The notes: generated by a model not told the origin, from the letters alone. DNA of 64,000 bases from Pedobacter sp. D749 (GCF_019317285.1 NZ_CP079218.1:4464001-4528000); one strand, 5' to 3'. Counted from the first letter of the stretch, positions 36,177 through 45,486 are shown. Numbers and translations are program-made.

Positions 36177-36932
36177 TTACTTTCTGCTTCCGAAAATACG
36201 AAGTAAGAAAAGGAAGATATTTAAGAAATCCAGGTATAAAGACAGTGCTGCTACAATTGCCATTTTTTTAGATTCAATCTGAAGAACCTGTTCACCGCTA
36301 GCTTCGATCCCTTCGCCAATTCTTTTTATTTTTTGTACATCATAAGCGGTTAATGCCGTAAATATTGCAATACCAATAAACGCCATAAACAAACTGAATT
36401 GTTCGCTTTGAACAAACATATTTATTACACTGGCAATCACTAAACCAATTACGCCAACCATTAAAATCGGCCCAAATTTACTTAGATCGATATTGGTGGT
36501 ATAGCCCATAAATGCCATAATTCCGAAGATACCTGCGGCTCCTGCAAAACAGCTCACTACTGAACCTGAAGTATAGGTTAACAAGATAAAACTTAAACTC
36601 ACTCCAGTTAATAATGAATAAAGCACAAAAACGCCAATTAATGCTGGCAATGATAATCTGCTTAAACCGAATCCCATTAATAAAACCAATCCGAGTGGTG
36701 CGAACATCGCTACATAACCGAAAATTGACATGCTCACTTTACCGGTTGCTGGATTAATATTTAAAAGGTACTGCATTAACTGCTCATTGGTACCAAATAA
36801 ATAAGCTGCTACAGTTGATAAACTCAACGCCACAAACATCCATAAGAAAACGTTTGCAAAGAATTTTTTAGAAACAGATTTTTCCTGTACAAAAACACTG
36901 TTGTCCTGATATTGATAATTTTGTTGTTCCAT
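36177..36932 (-). CDS. Bax inhibitor-1/YccA family membrane protein
   Basis: 251 residues, seven hydrophobic helices. BI-1 proteins are pH-sensitive calcium-leak channels in the cases studied; physiological role in Bacteroidota is not known. Seen: the family signature region GIAIFTALTAYDVQKIKRIG (20 residues) with the acidic residue of the gating pair, and the C-terminal LYLDFLNIFLFLLRIFGSRK. A hydrophilic Gln/Asn-rich N-terminus precedes helix 1. Confidence 0.93.
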   Translation of the reverse strand: MEQQNYQYQDNSVFVQEKSVSKKFFANVFLWMFVALSLSTVAAYLFGTNEQLMQYLLNINPATGKVSMSIFGYVAMFAPLGLVLLMGFGLSRLSLPALIGVFVLYSLLTGVSLSFILLTYTSGSVVSCFAGAAGIFGIMAFMGYTTNIDLSKFGPILMVGVIGLVIASVINMFVQSEQFSLFMAFIGIAIFTALTAYDVQKIKRIGEGIEASGEQVLQIESKKMAIVAALSLYLDFLNIFLFLLRIFGSRK

Positions 36933-36970
36933 TTTAAATTTTGTGTATTTAACTATATAAAAATAAATAT

Positions 36971-37537
36971 TTAGTTTAATCTTTTTGTCAGCAATTCTTC
37001 AACTTTTTTAAAGAACTGCAGTGGTTTTAATGTTCGCCAAGGCAAGTCATCAAATGCACCACCAAAGTTAATGTAATAATCGATGTTATTATCGCGAAAC
37101 TCGGTGATAACGTGTTCCTGAAAATTCACCCCAACAATCCAGCCATCTTCTACTTCCTGAAACCATTCTTCGTAATAACTGTCATCGGAGGCATGGAAAT
37201 TCAGTATATTTTCGCCGATCAGGATAAACTTATTAATGCCTTCATCCATCATCAGCTCTAAAATATCGCGCTTCATCAGCATAATGTCGTTGTTAATGGC
37301 ATCGTTCCACTCGCCTATAAACTCGATAACGGCATAACTGCGATCATAATCAGCATATAATACCTTCATATATAGCGTATTAGAACCGAACTCATCCCAC
37401 TGTGGGTGCAATAAAAAGTTATAAATCTGCTTATCGAAGTAAAGTTCTGAATATTCGGTATTGTAAAATGGCGAACGCTCATCTTCTGCCGAAATATAAT
37501 CATCTCTCCACTGGTAATAAGGCTCAATTTCGTGCAT
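36971..37537 (-). CDS. Conserved hypothetical protein (acidic, soluble)
   Basis: 188 residues, no signal peptide or membrane helix, strongly acidic and rich in Tyr, Trp and Phe. No catalytic motif is visible; segments such as YAVIEFIGEWNDAINNDIML and KFILIGENILNFHASDDSYY suggest an alpha/beta fold. The gene lies between murQ and the BI-1 gene on the same strand, in a spacing that suggests co-transcription with the BI-1 gene. I believe it is a conserved Bacteroidota hypothetical, function unknown. Confidence 0.75.
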   Translation of the reverse strand: MHEIEPYYQWRDDYISAEDERSPFYNTEYSELYFDKQIYNFLLHPQWDEFGSNTLYMKVLYADYDRSYAVIEFIGEWNDAINNDIMLMKRDILELMMDEGINKFILIGENILNFHASDDSYYEEWFQEVEDGWIVGVNFQEHVITEFRDNNIDYYINFGGAFDDLPWRTLKPLQFFKKVEELLTKRLN

Positions 37538-37547
37538 AATTTTCTAA

Positions 37548-37650
37548 TTATTGAATGAGCGAGTTTTGAATGAGGGAATGATTAATGCTACTTTTACATG
37601 CTATCACTCACTAATTCTTTCATTCACTCAATCCATCCTTCTCTCATTTC
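37548..37650. repeat. Mirrored-word tract between murQ and the hypothetical gene
   Basis: Words GAATGAGCGAG, GAATGAGGGAATGA on the left are mirrored by TCACTCACTAATTC and TTCATTCACTC on the right, giving a long imperfect hairpin that fills the gap. No gene. Another example of the locus-specific tracts. Confidence 0.65.
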
Positions 37651-38454
37651 TTAGTGCCCTGCTTCAACAGCTTTTCGCACACTTCCATAACGGTTTAACA
37701 ATTGGGCAGCTTCATCGTAGCCAATATTCAGTTCGTCGGCCACCATTTGTGTACCTCGATCGACCAATTTATGGTTAGTTAACTGCATATCGACCATTTT
37801 ATTGCCAACTACACGCCCTAACTGAACCATAACGGTAGTGCTTAACATATTTAATACCATTTTCTGCGCCGTACCGGATTTCATGCGGGTTGAGCCCGTA
37901 ATAAATTCAGGGCCAACCACCACTTCAACCGGAAAATCCGATTCTGCAGCAATAGGTCCGCCTGCATTACAAACAATACAGCCTGTTAAAATACCATGCT
38001 TACGTGCCGTGTTTAATCCACCGATTACATATGGCGTAGTACCTGAAGCTGCCAGGCCAACTAAACAATCTTTTTCATTAATGTCAAATTCCTTAAGATC
38101 TTTCCAGGCCTGTTCGGCATCATCTTCAGCAAATTCTACCGCTCTTCTTATCGCAGTGTCTCCGCCGGCAATAATCCCTACAACCCAATCAAAAGGAACC
38201 CCATAAGTAGGCGGACATTCTGAAGCATCTACCACGCCTAAACGACCACTTGTGCCTGCACCTATGTAAAAGAGACGGCCTCCCTTTTTCATTCGCCCCG
38301 CAATGGCCGATGTTAATTTTTCGATTTGAGGCAAAGATTTTTCGACTGCAAATGCTACAGTTTTATCTTCGTTATTAATGCCCTGCAAAACTTCTAACAC
38401 CGACATCTGATCAATGTGGTCATAGTTAGATTCTTGCTCGGTAACTCTATTCAT
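37651..38454 (-). CDS. murQ: N-acetylmuramic acid 6-phosphate etherase
   Basis: Splits the lactyl ether of MurNAc-6-phosphate in peptidoglycan recycling, giving GlcNAc-6-phosphate and lactate. 267 residues, a SIS-domain protein. Seen: the sugar-phosphate loop YIGAGTSGRLGVVDASECPP (20 residues, about 62-81) with the catalytic glutamate region, and the second conserved segment GPEFITGSTRMKSGTAQKMV (20 residues, about 182-201). Slightly shorter than the E. coli enzyme. No murein recycling partner lies beside it. Confidence 0.95.
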   Translation of the reverse strand: MNRVTEQESNYDHIDQMSVLEVLQGINNEDKTVAFAVEKSLPQIEKLTSAIAGRMKKGGRLFYIGAGTSGRLGVVDASECPPTYGVPFDWVVGIIAGGDTAIRRAVEFAEDDAEQAWKDLKEFDINEKDCLVGLAASGTTPYVIGGLNTARKHGILTGCIVCNAGGPIAAESDFPVEVVVGPEFITGSTRMKSGTAQKMVLNMLSTTVMVQLGRVVGNKMVDMQLTNHKLVDRGTQMVADELNIGYDEAAQLLNRYGSVRKAVEAGH

Positions 38455-38643
38455 AAATTTAATTTTGATAAAATTCGGTAAATTCTTTTTAAAAACTACG
38501 CTATAAATTCAAAAAATCTGACATAAATTTTAACCAATCAATTCATTGCATTAATTAATGTTAAATATTATAAACAAAAGACATGAAAATGCAGTTAAAA
38601 AATATATCAACTCGCTAATTTTCATAAATTTGCGGTAACGCCA

Positions 38644-40251
38644 ATGAAAAAAAACACCCGCAACAACATATTGATCGCTGTAAGCTATTCTGTAATTTTA
38701 ATAGTGGGGATGTTTTTGGGCATAAAATTCATTAAAGATCAAGGCTTTGGCGTTAAAAAAAGTCCTCAATTAGCCAATAACAGCGACGAAAAATTAAACG
38801 AAATCTTACATATCATCAATGGCAATTACGTTGATGACATCAATACCGATTCGCTTCAAAACTTACCTATCGATAGTGTTTTACACCAACTCGATCCACA
38901 TAGTGTTTACCTGCCTCCGACTGATGCGCAAGATATGACCGATAACCTGGAAGGAAATTTTGAAGGCGTAGGCATAGAATATTACATGCTTAACGATACC
39001 ATGATGGTTACCGGTGTGGTTAAAGACGGGCCAGCGTACCAGGCGGGAATTAAACTGGGTGATAAGATCTTAAGTATTGATACCGCAGTAGTAAGCGGCC
39101 GGAACCTACCCAAAGATCAACTTACAGGTCGTTTTAAAGGTAAATCCGGAACTGGCGTGAGTGTAGTGCTTTTACACCCGGGAGTGCCACAAAGTAACCG
39201 CATTATGGTTACCCGTGGTAAAGTAAACATAAGTAGTATTGATGCAGCATATATGATTAACAACGAAACTGGTTATGTTCGGATCAGTAAGTTTGGCGCC
39301 AATACTGACAACGATTTTTCTGCTGCAGCCAATAACCTCAAGGCAAAGGGCATGAAAAAACTGATTCTTGACCTGCGCGATAACGGGGGTGGTTATTTTA
39401 CAGCAGCAACAGGCCTGGCCGATCAATTTTTGGGTGAGAACAAACTCATCGTGTATACACAGGGCAAACATGAGCCACGTACCGATTATTTCTCTACCGG
39501 CACAGGGGCCTTTCAAAATGGCAAACTCGCTGTACTTATTAATGAAAATACCGCATCAGCCAGTGAAATTGTAGCTGGAGCCATCCAGGATTTGGGACGC
39601 GGGATTATTGTTGGCCGCCGCTCTTTTGGAAAAGGCCTGGTACAAGAACAATTTGCTTTTGGCGATGGCTCTGCACTGAACTTAACCATTGCTAGATATT
39701 ATACCCCATCTGGCCGGAGTATCCAAAAATCGTATAAAAAAGGTTACGACGCCTACAAACACGAATTGGATGAACGTATGATGGATGGAGAGCTTACCGG
39801 AGACCGGACCTCTTTTCAGGATTCTATTGAGAAAACTGAAGGCGTAAATATTCAGCCGAATAAAAAAAACAAACCAATTGGCGGTATCCAACCAGATATA
39901 TTTGTGAAATTAGATACAAATGGCTACAATAAGTTTTATAGTAATCTGGTGAGCAAGAAAATACTTTCTGATTACGTATTTAATGTACTTACCAATAAAT
40001 ACAGCGCTAGTTTTGTAGAACAGAATATTAATATCTTCACCATAAACGATAACGACTTTAAGGACTTTATCGGATTTCTTCAACGCAAAAACATAACAAT
40101 AGATCGCTTTCAACTGTACAATTCGAAAAATGTGATTTTAAATGATCTTAAAGCTTTGCTTTGTCGCTATTATCTGGGCGATGTGGGCTACTACAAAGCA
40201 GCAAACCAAACCGATAATGCGGTAAGACAAGCACTTCTTAACCTTCAATAA
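38644..40251 (+). CDS. S41 family C-terminal processing peptidase (CtpA-like)
   Basis: Periplasmic serine protease with a PDZ domain, 535 residues. Seen: an N-terminal membrane anchor (about 8-27), the N-terminal helical region, a PDZ domain (about 95-180, FEGVGIEYYMLNDTMMVTGV), and the catalytic dyad: Ser in NTASASEIVAGAIQD (about 302-316) and Lys in GRRSFGKGLVQ (about 322-332). The 200-residue C-terminal extension is seen in Bacteroidota CtpA proteins. A TAAATTTG box (38625-38632) close to the start may be its -7 element. Confidence 0.93.
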   Translation: MKKNTRNNILIAVSYSVILIVGMFLGIKFIKDQGFGVKKSPQLANNSDEKLNEILHIINGNYVDDINTDSLQNLPIDSVLHQLDPHSVYLPPTDAQDMTDNLEGNFEGVGIEYYMLNDTMMVTGVVKDGPAYQAGIKLGDKILSIDTAVVSGRNLPKDQLTGRFKGKSGTGVSVVLLHPGVPQSNRIMVTRGKVNISSIDAAYMINNETGYVRISKFGANTDNDFSAAANNLKAKGMKKLILDLRDNGGGYFTAATGLADQFLGENKLIVYTQGKHEPRTDYFSTGTGAFQNGKLAVLINENTASASEIVAGAIQDLGRGIIVGRRSFGKGLVQEQFAFGDGSALNLTIARYYTPSGRSIQKSYKKGYDAYKHELDERMMDGELTGDRTSFQDSIEKTEGVNIQPNKKNKPIGGIQPDIFVKLDTNGYNKFYSNLVSKKILSDYVFNVLTNKYSASFVEQNINIFTINDNDFKDFIGFLQRKNITIDRFQLYNSKNVILNDLKALLCRYYLGDVGYYKAANQTDNAVRQALLNLQ

Positions 40252-40449
40252 AACAGGCTTAAAGAGATTGGTATTGCTGCGTGGCTAAATGCGGATGCTA
40301 TCACCGTAAAATCTCCCTGCATATTGACCTATTGATTACCAATCTTAAAGCTGAAATGGTATTGCAGGATTGACACCATACAAACATTTCAAGACACCCT
40401 GATGTTTAATAACAATGTTAAATCAGTAATTACACATTAAACAGCTTAG
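40252..40449. other. Intergenic region after the S41 protease
   Basis: 198 bases without a supportable frame, repeat or terminator. Confidence 0.4.
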
Positions 40450-41046
40450 ATGAAAATAATAATTGTAGGCGCAACAGGCACACTGGGCAAAAAAGTAGCC
40501 GAAGCTTTTGCGCAAAAACACGAGATTATCCGTGTAGGAAATACCAAGGGTGATGTCCAGGTTGACATTACCGATGAAACATCGATTAAAAATATGTTTG
40601 AGCAGATTGGTGCTTTCGATGCGCTGATCAGTACGAGCGGTAAAGCTCCCTTTGCGCCTTTAAATCAGATGACGGGCGAAGTATTTAAGCATGGCTTACT
40701 GGATAAATTATTGGGACAGATTAACCTGGTGTTAATTGGTCAGCATTATATCAATAAAGGTGGTTCATTTACCTTAACTTCCGGGATATTAGCCGAAAAT
40801 CCCGTCGCTGCAGGATCAGCATTGAGCACCATAAATGGAGGTTTAAATGCATTTGTTTTAGCTGCTGCTCCAGAGCTTGAAAATGGGGTTCGTATAAACG
40901 CCATTAGCCCTAATGTGGTTGAAGATTCTCCTGCGTATTTCGATTCTTTTCCCGGAGAAATTCCGGTTAGCATGGAGAAAGTGGTTAAAGCTTATGAGAA
41001 AAGTGTATTGGGCATCTTATCAGGCCAGGTAATAAAGGTTTATTAG
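40450..41046 (+). CDS. Short-chain dehydrogenase-like protein lacking the catalytic Tyr-x3-Lys
   Basis: 198 residues, a compact SDR fold. The nucleotide-binding GATGTLGKKVAEAF (about 7-20) is intact and dinucleotide specificity residues follow. The active site is not: where a Tyr-x3-Lys would stand (after TLTSGIL) the sequence reads AAGSALSTINGGLNAF, with no Tyr and no Lys. Either it uses other residues, as in some short SDR families, or it binds nucleotide without catalysis. Alone on the plus strand. Confidence 0.8.
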   Translation: MKIIIVGATGTLGKKVAEAFAQKHEIIRVGNTKGDVQVDITDETSIKNMFEQIGAFDALISTSGKAPFAPLNQMTGEVFKHGLLDKLLGQINLVLIGQHYINKGGSFTLTSGILAENPVAAGSALSTINGGLNAFVLAAAPELENGVRINAISPNVVEDSPAYFDSFPGEIPVSMEKVVKAYEKSVLGILSGQVIKVY

Positions 41047-41157
41047 TAATGTTCGGTATTTCAAAAAAACAAGACGTTTTTTTAATAAAAGCTTATTGTA
41101 AAATTTAGCTTATTCAAAACCCAAAGTTTTATATTAGTCTATATAACAAACTCAAGC

Positions 41158-41664
41158 ATGATAGAAACCGAACGCCTCATTTTAAAACCACTAACGCACG
41201 ATCAGCTTTTAAAATATATCAAAGATGATCATTCTTTAGAACAAGAATTTGGCCTTCTACCAACCAAAAAAAACATTTCTCCTTCACTTCAAGAGGCTTT
41301 GGAACAAACAATTTTACCTAACGTTTTTGATAAGGACAAAGATTATCTATACCATACTTTATGGACCATCATATCTAAACCCGACCATAGAATGGTAGGT
41401 GATATCTGTTTTGTTGGCGAGCCAGATCCAAATGGCGAAATCGAAATAGGTTATGGCACTTATGAGGAATTTAGAGGCAAGGGCTTTATGACTGAAGCTG
41501 TTGGCCGATTAATAGAATGGGCCAGGGAGCAACCTAAAGTGAAATCGGTTTATGCAACCACGATTAAAGACAATGTGGCCTCTTATTCTATTTTAGAAAA
41601 AAACAACTTTATCCATATTGGAGAAGTAGATGATATGTTAAGCTGGAAAATTGAATTGAAATGA
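41158..41664 (+). CDS. GNAT family N-acetyltransferase (RimJ/RimL-like)
   Basis: 168 residues. Seen: the RimJ/L-type opening TERLILKPLTHDQLLKYI and the acetyl-CoA pyrophosphate loop FRGKGFMTEAVGRLIEWARE (20 residues, about 105-124), then the C-terminal KNNFIHIGEVDD. Substrate cannot be told. It stands alone, followed by repeats. Confidence 0.85.
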   Translation: MIETERLILKPLTHDQLLKYIKDDHSLEQEFGLLPTKKNISPSLQEALEQTILPNVFDKDKDYLYHTLWTIISKPDHRMVGDICFVGEPDPNGEIEIGYGTYEEFRGKGFMTEAVGRLIEWAREQPKVKSVYATTIKDNVASYSILEKNNFIHIGEVDDMLSWKIELK

Positions 41665-41949
41665 TGTGCAGGCAAGGATTAATGTTGTCACCGAGACACG
41701 GAAAACCACGGAATAGAATACGATTTACCGAAAGGACAGATTGCCAATATAGAAATCATTCTCTTACGATCGTCATCCTGATCCGATCGCTATCGGATTT
41801 ATTTCAGGATCTGATTAGAACAACATTCTTGCCGTCAATCTGAATTTGAAATTTCATCTTTGGAGTCTAGACTTCGTGGATTTGAAATCCACAAAACAGT
41901 GCGACGAGATTACAAATCTCGACGAACAAAATATCACCTTTGCAATACG
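41665..41949. repeat. Intergenic region with palindromes, left of a GNAT gene
   Basis: Holds CATCCTGATCCGATCG-type palindrome (about 41775-41815, with AGATCC/GGATCT-like ends and the core GATCGCTATCGGAT) and, at about 41868-41935, a pair of hairpins CGTGGATTTGAAATCCACA and CGAGATTACAAATCTCG. The same pair, slightly changed, recurs at 42588-42648 on the other side of the acetyltransferase gene. Confidence 0.65.
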
Positions 41950-42459
41950 CTACAGCACAATCTCAAACAAACTTAAACTGATTCCTTCATAGTGTTTCGG
42001 CAGTCCATCAGTTTTTTCCATGCTTACTACCCCAACATAATCAAAACCACAACTTGTATAATATTCGAGCAGTTTTTCATTATCCGCCCAGGTATCCATT
42101 CTGATAAATTTAATGCTGTTTTTTGCGGAGTAATCTTTAGCCCATTTAATAATTTCTTTTACAAAAGAATAACCCCTAAATTCAGGATGGGTTACAATCT
42201 TGTGGATATAAATCGCATCCTGATCCCGCTCGCCCCAAATTAATTGGTCGTTAAATGTAACGGCAAATACACAGGCAACAACTCCATCTACCAAGATTTT
42301 ATATTGACGGTTTTCATCAATTTCTGTTTGCACCATTTCTCTGCTAAAGCCCTGCCAGTGTTTGTTAAACACTTTCTTTTGATGTGCAATAGCCATATCA
42401 TAAAACTCAAAAATGGTATTGATGTCAGCTGGCTGGCTATTTTGTACTTGTAATTGCAT
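41950..42459 (-). CDS. GNAT family N-acetyltransferase
   Basis: The start is set at 42459 (MQLQVQNSQPADINTI, 169 residues), since the longer frame adds 18 residues over repeats. Seen: the acetyl-CoA loop THPEFRGYSFVKEIIKWAKD (20 residues) and the terminal CGFDYVGVV strand typical of GNAT enzymes. Substrate unknown. It is flanked on both sides by the same family of double palindromes. Confidence 0.85.
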   Translation of the reverse strand: MQLQVQNSQPADINTIFEFYDMAIAHQKKVFNKHWQGFSREMVQTEIDENRQYKILVDGVVACVFAVTFNDQLIWGERDQDAIYIHKIVTHPEFRGYSFVKEIIKWAKDYSAKNSIKFIRMDTWADNEKLLEYYTSCGFDYVGVVSMEKTDGLPKHYEGISLSLFEIVL

Positions 42460-42897
42460 GAAGCAAAAGTAAGGGTATTTTCTGACCAGTAATAAGGAGA
42501 ATCGTCCTTTCAACTGGAGCGCAGCGAAATGGATAAATCTTTAAATCCAGATAGTTGGGATTTGCAATCCCGTCTTTGCAGTTTAGACTTTCGTGGATTT
42601 CAAATCCACAGCGCATTACGACGAGATTACAAATCTCCGCGAACAAAAAATTATCTGCTGTCATTCTGAACGCAGTGAAGAATCCCTAGCCTACAAAACA
42701 CTGCCATCCAAACTTTAACAACACGAACGTTAGTAAATTCACTCAAGTACACTGTAAACAACAGAAAGATTCTTCACTGCGTTCAGAATGACATGAATAG
42801 CAAAACAAAACAGGGCTGCTTCTTTAAGAAACAACCCTGTTTTTAATTATGGGAATTCGGACCTTAAGCCTTATACCTTCAAGCCCTCAACCTTAAC
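42460..42897. repeat. Repeat-dense region: double palindrome, perfect 26-base inverted repeat, der terminator
   Basis: No gene in 438 bases. In order: a double hairpin with CGTGGATTTCAAATCCACA and CGAGATTACAAATCTC (42588-42648) matching 41868-41935; a perfect 26-base inverted repeat whose arms are 42659-42684 and 42768-42793, enclosing 83 bases; and the terminator at 42807-42844. A mirrored-word tract with CCTTAAGCC/CCTTCAAGCC follows up to the der stop. Confidence 0.7.
42807..42844 (-). terminator. Terminator of der
   Basis: AAAACAGGG and CCCTGTTTT pair around a loop of about 20 bases; flanked by A-rich and T-rich runs on both sides so it can act in either direction. It lies about 55 bases after the der stop. 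Confidence 0.7.
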
Positions 42898-44199
42898 TTA
42901 TTTCTGTCTGAAATAAATCTGGATCGGTGCACCGGAAAAATCGAAGTTTTCTCTCAATTTATTCTCGATGAAACGTTTATACGGATCTTTAATGTACTGT
43001 GGCAAGTTGCAGAAAAAGGCAAACATTGGTGAAGTAGCATTAATCTGGGTGATGTATTTAATCTTAATGTGTTTTCCTTTTAATGCCGGCGGTGGGAATT
43101 TCTCAATCAGCGGCAACATTACATCATTTAGTTTAGATGTAGGAATTTTCTTGCTACGGTTTTTATAAACTTCTAAAGCGGCTTCAATTGCTTTAAAAAT
43201 ACGCTGCTTATTTATTACGGAAGTGAAAACGATCGGCACATCGGTAAACGGGCGAATACGCTCATGAATCTGCTCTTCGAAAGCTTTCATCGTTTGTGTA
43301 TTTTTTTCGATCAAATCCCATTTGTTTACCAAAATTACAATCCCTTTTTTGTTCTTTTCGGCCAGGTGGAAAATATTAATATCCTGACTTTCGATTCCTT
43401 CTACGGCATCGATCATTAATACCACAACATCAGCTTCTTCTAAAGCTTTAATGGTACGCATTACTGAATAAAACTCTAAGTTTTCTTTAACCTTTGTTTT
43501 TTTACGTAATCCGGCAGTATCGATCAGCATAAACTCATGACCGAACTGGTTATAATGGATTTTAATTGAATCGCGGGTGGTACCTGCATTTGCAGTAACG
43601 ATATTACGTTCTTTACCAATTAACGCATTAACCAAAGATGATTTACCAACATTAGGACGACCAGCAATGGTAATTTTAGGCAGTTGGTTTTCTTCTTCCG
43701 GAATATCTTCGAAATTTTTAACCACCTCATCCAACAACTCTCCTGTTCCGGAACCAGTCATTGATGATAATGCATATACTTCGCCCAATCCGAAACCATA
43801 AAAAGTATGGATTTCGTTATATAAAGCGGTATTGTCTACCTTATTTGCACAAACATAAACGGGCTTATTACTTCTGCGCAATACCTGAGCAATATCATCA
43901 TCTAAATCGGTAATACCTGTAGTTACATCAACCATAAAGATTAATACACTGGCTTCTTCGATGGCGATCATTACCTGCTCGCGGATTGCCGCTTCGTAAA
44001 CATCTTCTGAGTTGGCTACATAACCACCAGTATCAATTACGGTAAATTGTCTGTCGGTCCACTCACCTACTCCATAATGCCTGTCGCGGGTTACGCCGCT
44101 GATATCATCTACAATTGCCTTACGGCTTTCTGTTAATCTGTTAAAAAGGGTACTCTTGCCTACGTTTGGCCTGCCTACGATGGCTATAATATTACTCAT
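42898..44199 (-). CDS. der: Ribosome assembly GTPase Der (EngA)
   Basis: Double-GTPase that helps assemble the 50S ribosomal subunit. 433 residues. Seen: first G domain with GRPNVGKSTLFNRLT (8-22) and NKVD (about 116), second with GRPNVGKSSLVNALIG (about 181-196) and NKWD (about 293), then a C-terminal KH-like domain ending NFDFSGAPIQIYFRQ. Full length. It follows era with a gap containing a mirrored-word tract. Confidence 0.98.
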   Translation of the reverse strand: MSNIIAIVGRPNVGKSTLFNRLTESRKAIVDDISGVTRDRHYGVGEWTDRQFTVIDTGGYVANSEDVYEAAIREQVMIAIEEASVLIFMVDVTTGITDLDDDIAQVLRRSNKPVYVCANKVDNTALYNEIHTFYGFGLGEVYALSSMTGSGTGELLDEVVKNFEDIPEEENQLPKITIAGRPNVGKSSLVNALIGKERNIVTANAGTTRDSIKIHYNQFGHEFMLIDTAGLRKKTKVKENLEFYSVMRTIKALEEADVVVLMIDAVEGIESQDINIFHLAEKNKKGIVILVNKWDLIEKNTQTMKAFEEQIHERIRPFTDVPIVFTSVINKQRIFKAIEAALEVYKNRSKKIPTSKLNDVMLPLIEKFPPPALKGKHIKIKYITQINATSPMFAFFCNLPQYIKDPYKRFIENKLRENFDFSGAPIQIYFRQK

Positions 44200-44329
44200 G
44201 GGTGTTCTTTTGATAGTTAATGGCTTATAGTTAATGGTCGTGGTGTTCAGGCAAGCTGCTCAAACTATTTGGCTATCAGCCATTGACTATCAACTACTAA
44301 CCGATTCATTTCGGGCTGCAAAGGTACGG
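44200..44329. repeat. Mirrored-word tract between era and der
   Basis: GATAGTTAATGGCTTATAG on the left is mirrored by TGGCTATCAGCCATTGACTA on the right, with partial copies of the word TAGTTAATGG between. About 100 bases; no gene and no terminator-like U-run. Confidence 0.6.
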
Positions 44330-45226
44330 TTAATTATCGTAACCAAAGCTTTTTAAGTAATTCTTTTTACTTCTCCAGTCTGGAATTACCTTCACAAACA
44401 TTTCTAAGAAAACCTTATTATCTAAAAACTTCTCGATTTCTAAACGTGCTTCGGTACCAACCTTTTTTAGCATACTCCCACCAGTACCGATTAAAATATT
44501 TTTTTGCGAATCACGTTCGACCACAATTTCTGCCGTAATCCTGATCAAAGCACCTTTGCCATTTTTCATTTCCTCTTCTTTAAAACTCTTTACAATAACT
44601 TCGGTACTGTAAGGAATTTCTTTCTGATAATTAAGGAAGATTTTTTCGCGAATAATCTCTGAAACGAAGAAACGCTCAGAGCGGTCGGTTAAATCTTCTT
44701 TGTCGTAATATGGCGGATGCTCTGGCAACATTTCCAACACGCGATCCAATAATCCGTCAACATTGTGTTTATGTAAAGCTGAAATGGCATAAATAGCAAC
44801 CGGATTTAGCTTCTCCTGCCAGTAGGCAATCTTCTCATCAACCTGTTCCTGTAATGCTTTATCAATTTTATTAATCAGTACAATTGTAGGGATATTACGG
44901 TTCAGAATTTTTTCCAGAACGTCTTCCTCATCGTGCTCTTCGTTGATATCGGTCACGAATAAAAGTACGTCGGCATCGGTCAAAGATCCGTTTACAAAGC
45001 TCATCATACTCTCTTGTAAACTGTATTTTGGCTTAATTATACCCGGTGTATCAGAGAAAACGATCTGATATTCTTCTTCATTTACGATCCCTAAAATGCG
45101 ATGCCTTGTGGTTTGTGCCTTAGGAGTGATAATGCTAAGTCGCTCGCCTACAAGCACATTCATGAGGGTAGATTTACCTACATTTGGTTTACCTATTATA
45201 CTAACAAAACCTGCTTTATGCGCCAT
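44330..45226 (-). CDS. era: GTPase Era
   Basis: Binds the 3' end of 16S rRNA and couples 30S assembly to GTP. I take the ATG at 45226 (MAHKAGFVSIIG, 298 residues). Seen: the P-loop GKPNVGKSTLMNVLVG (12-27), DTPGI of switch II, NKID (about 120) and the C-terminal KH domain with IGTGGSMLKKVGTEARLEIE (20 residues). Era and Der are neighbours in the same direction, a common pairing. The promoter of the tRNA genes reads away from it on the opposite strand. Confidence 0.97.
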   Translation of the reverse strand: MAHKAGFVSIIGKPNVGKSTLMNVLVGERLSIITPKAQTTRHRILGIVNEEEYQIVFSDTPGIIKPKYSLQESMMSFVNGSLTDADVLLFVTDINEEHDEEDVLEKILNRNIPTIVLINKIDKALQEQVDEKIAYWQEKLNPVAIYAISALHKHNVDGLLDRVLEMLPEHPPYYDKEDLTDRSERFFVSEIIREKIFLNYQKEIPYSTEVIVKSFKEEEMKNGKGALIRITAEIVVERDSQKNILIGTGGSMLKKVGTEARLEIEKFLDNKVFLEMFVKVIPDWRSKKNYLKSFGYDN

Positions 45227-45247
45227 TAAAATATTTTTAAAAAAAAA

Positions 45248-45279
45248 TTTGCAGCACAAAGAAACGAATTATATCTTTG
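45248..45279 (+). promoter_or_regulatory. Predicted promoter of tRNA pair 1
   Basis: TTTG (45248-45251), exactly 20 bases, TATCTTTG (45272-45279): a full match to the Bacteroidota consensus, about 60 bases before the tRNA. It overlaps the first codons region of era on the other strand. Confidence 0.65.
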
Positions 45280-45339
45280 CATTCCAATTCGGAAACAGAG
45301 TTAAGGATTTAATTCAAAGAAAAAACGAGTTGTATAGAG

Positions 45340-45415
<76 letters not shown>

Positions 45416-45486
45416 ATTCAGTTGGTAGTTCTCAGTTGGCTTTTTAATTGCACACTGAAAATTGGAAATTTAAAAACTGAAAAAAT

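Noticed and set aside
6602..42900. CRISPR array
   Set aside because: The repeats found are palindromes without regular spacers or cas genes.
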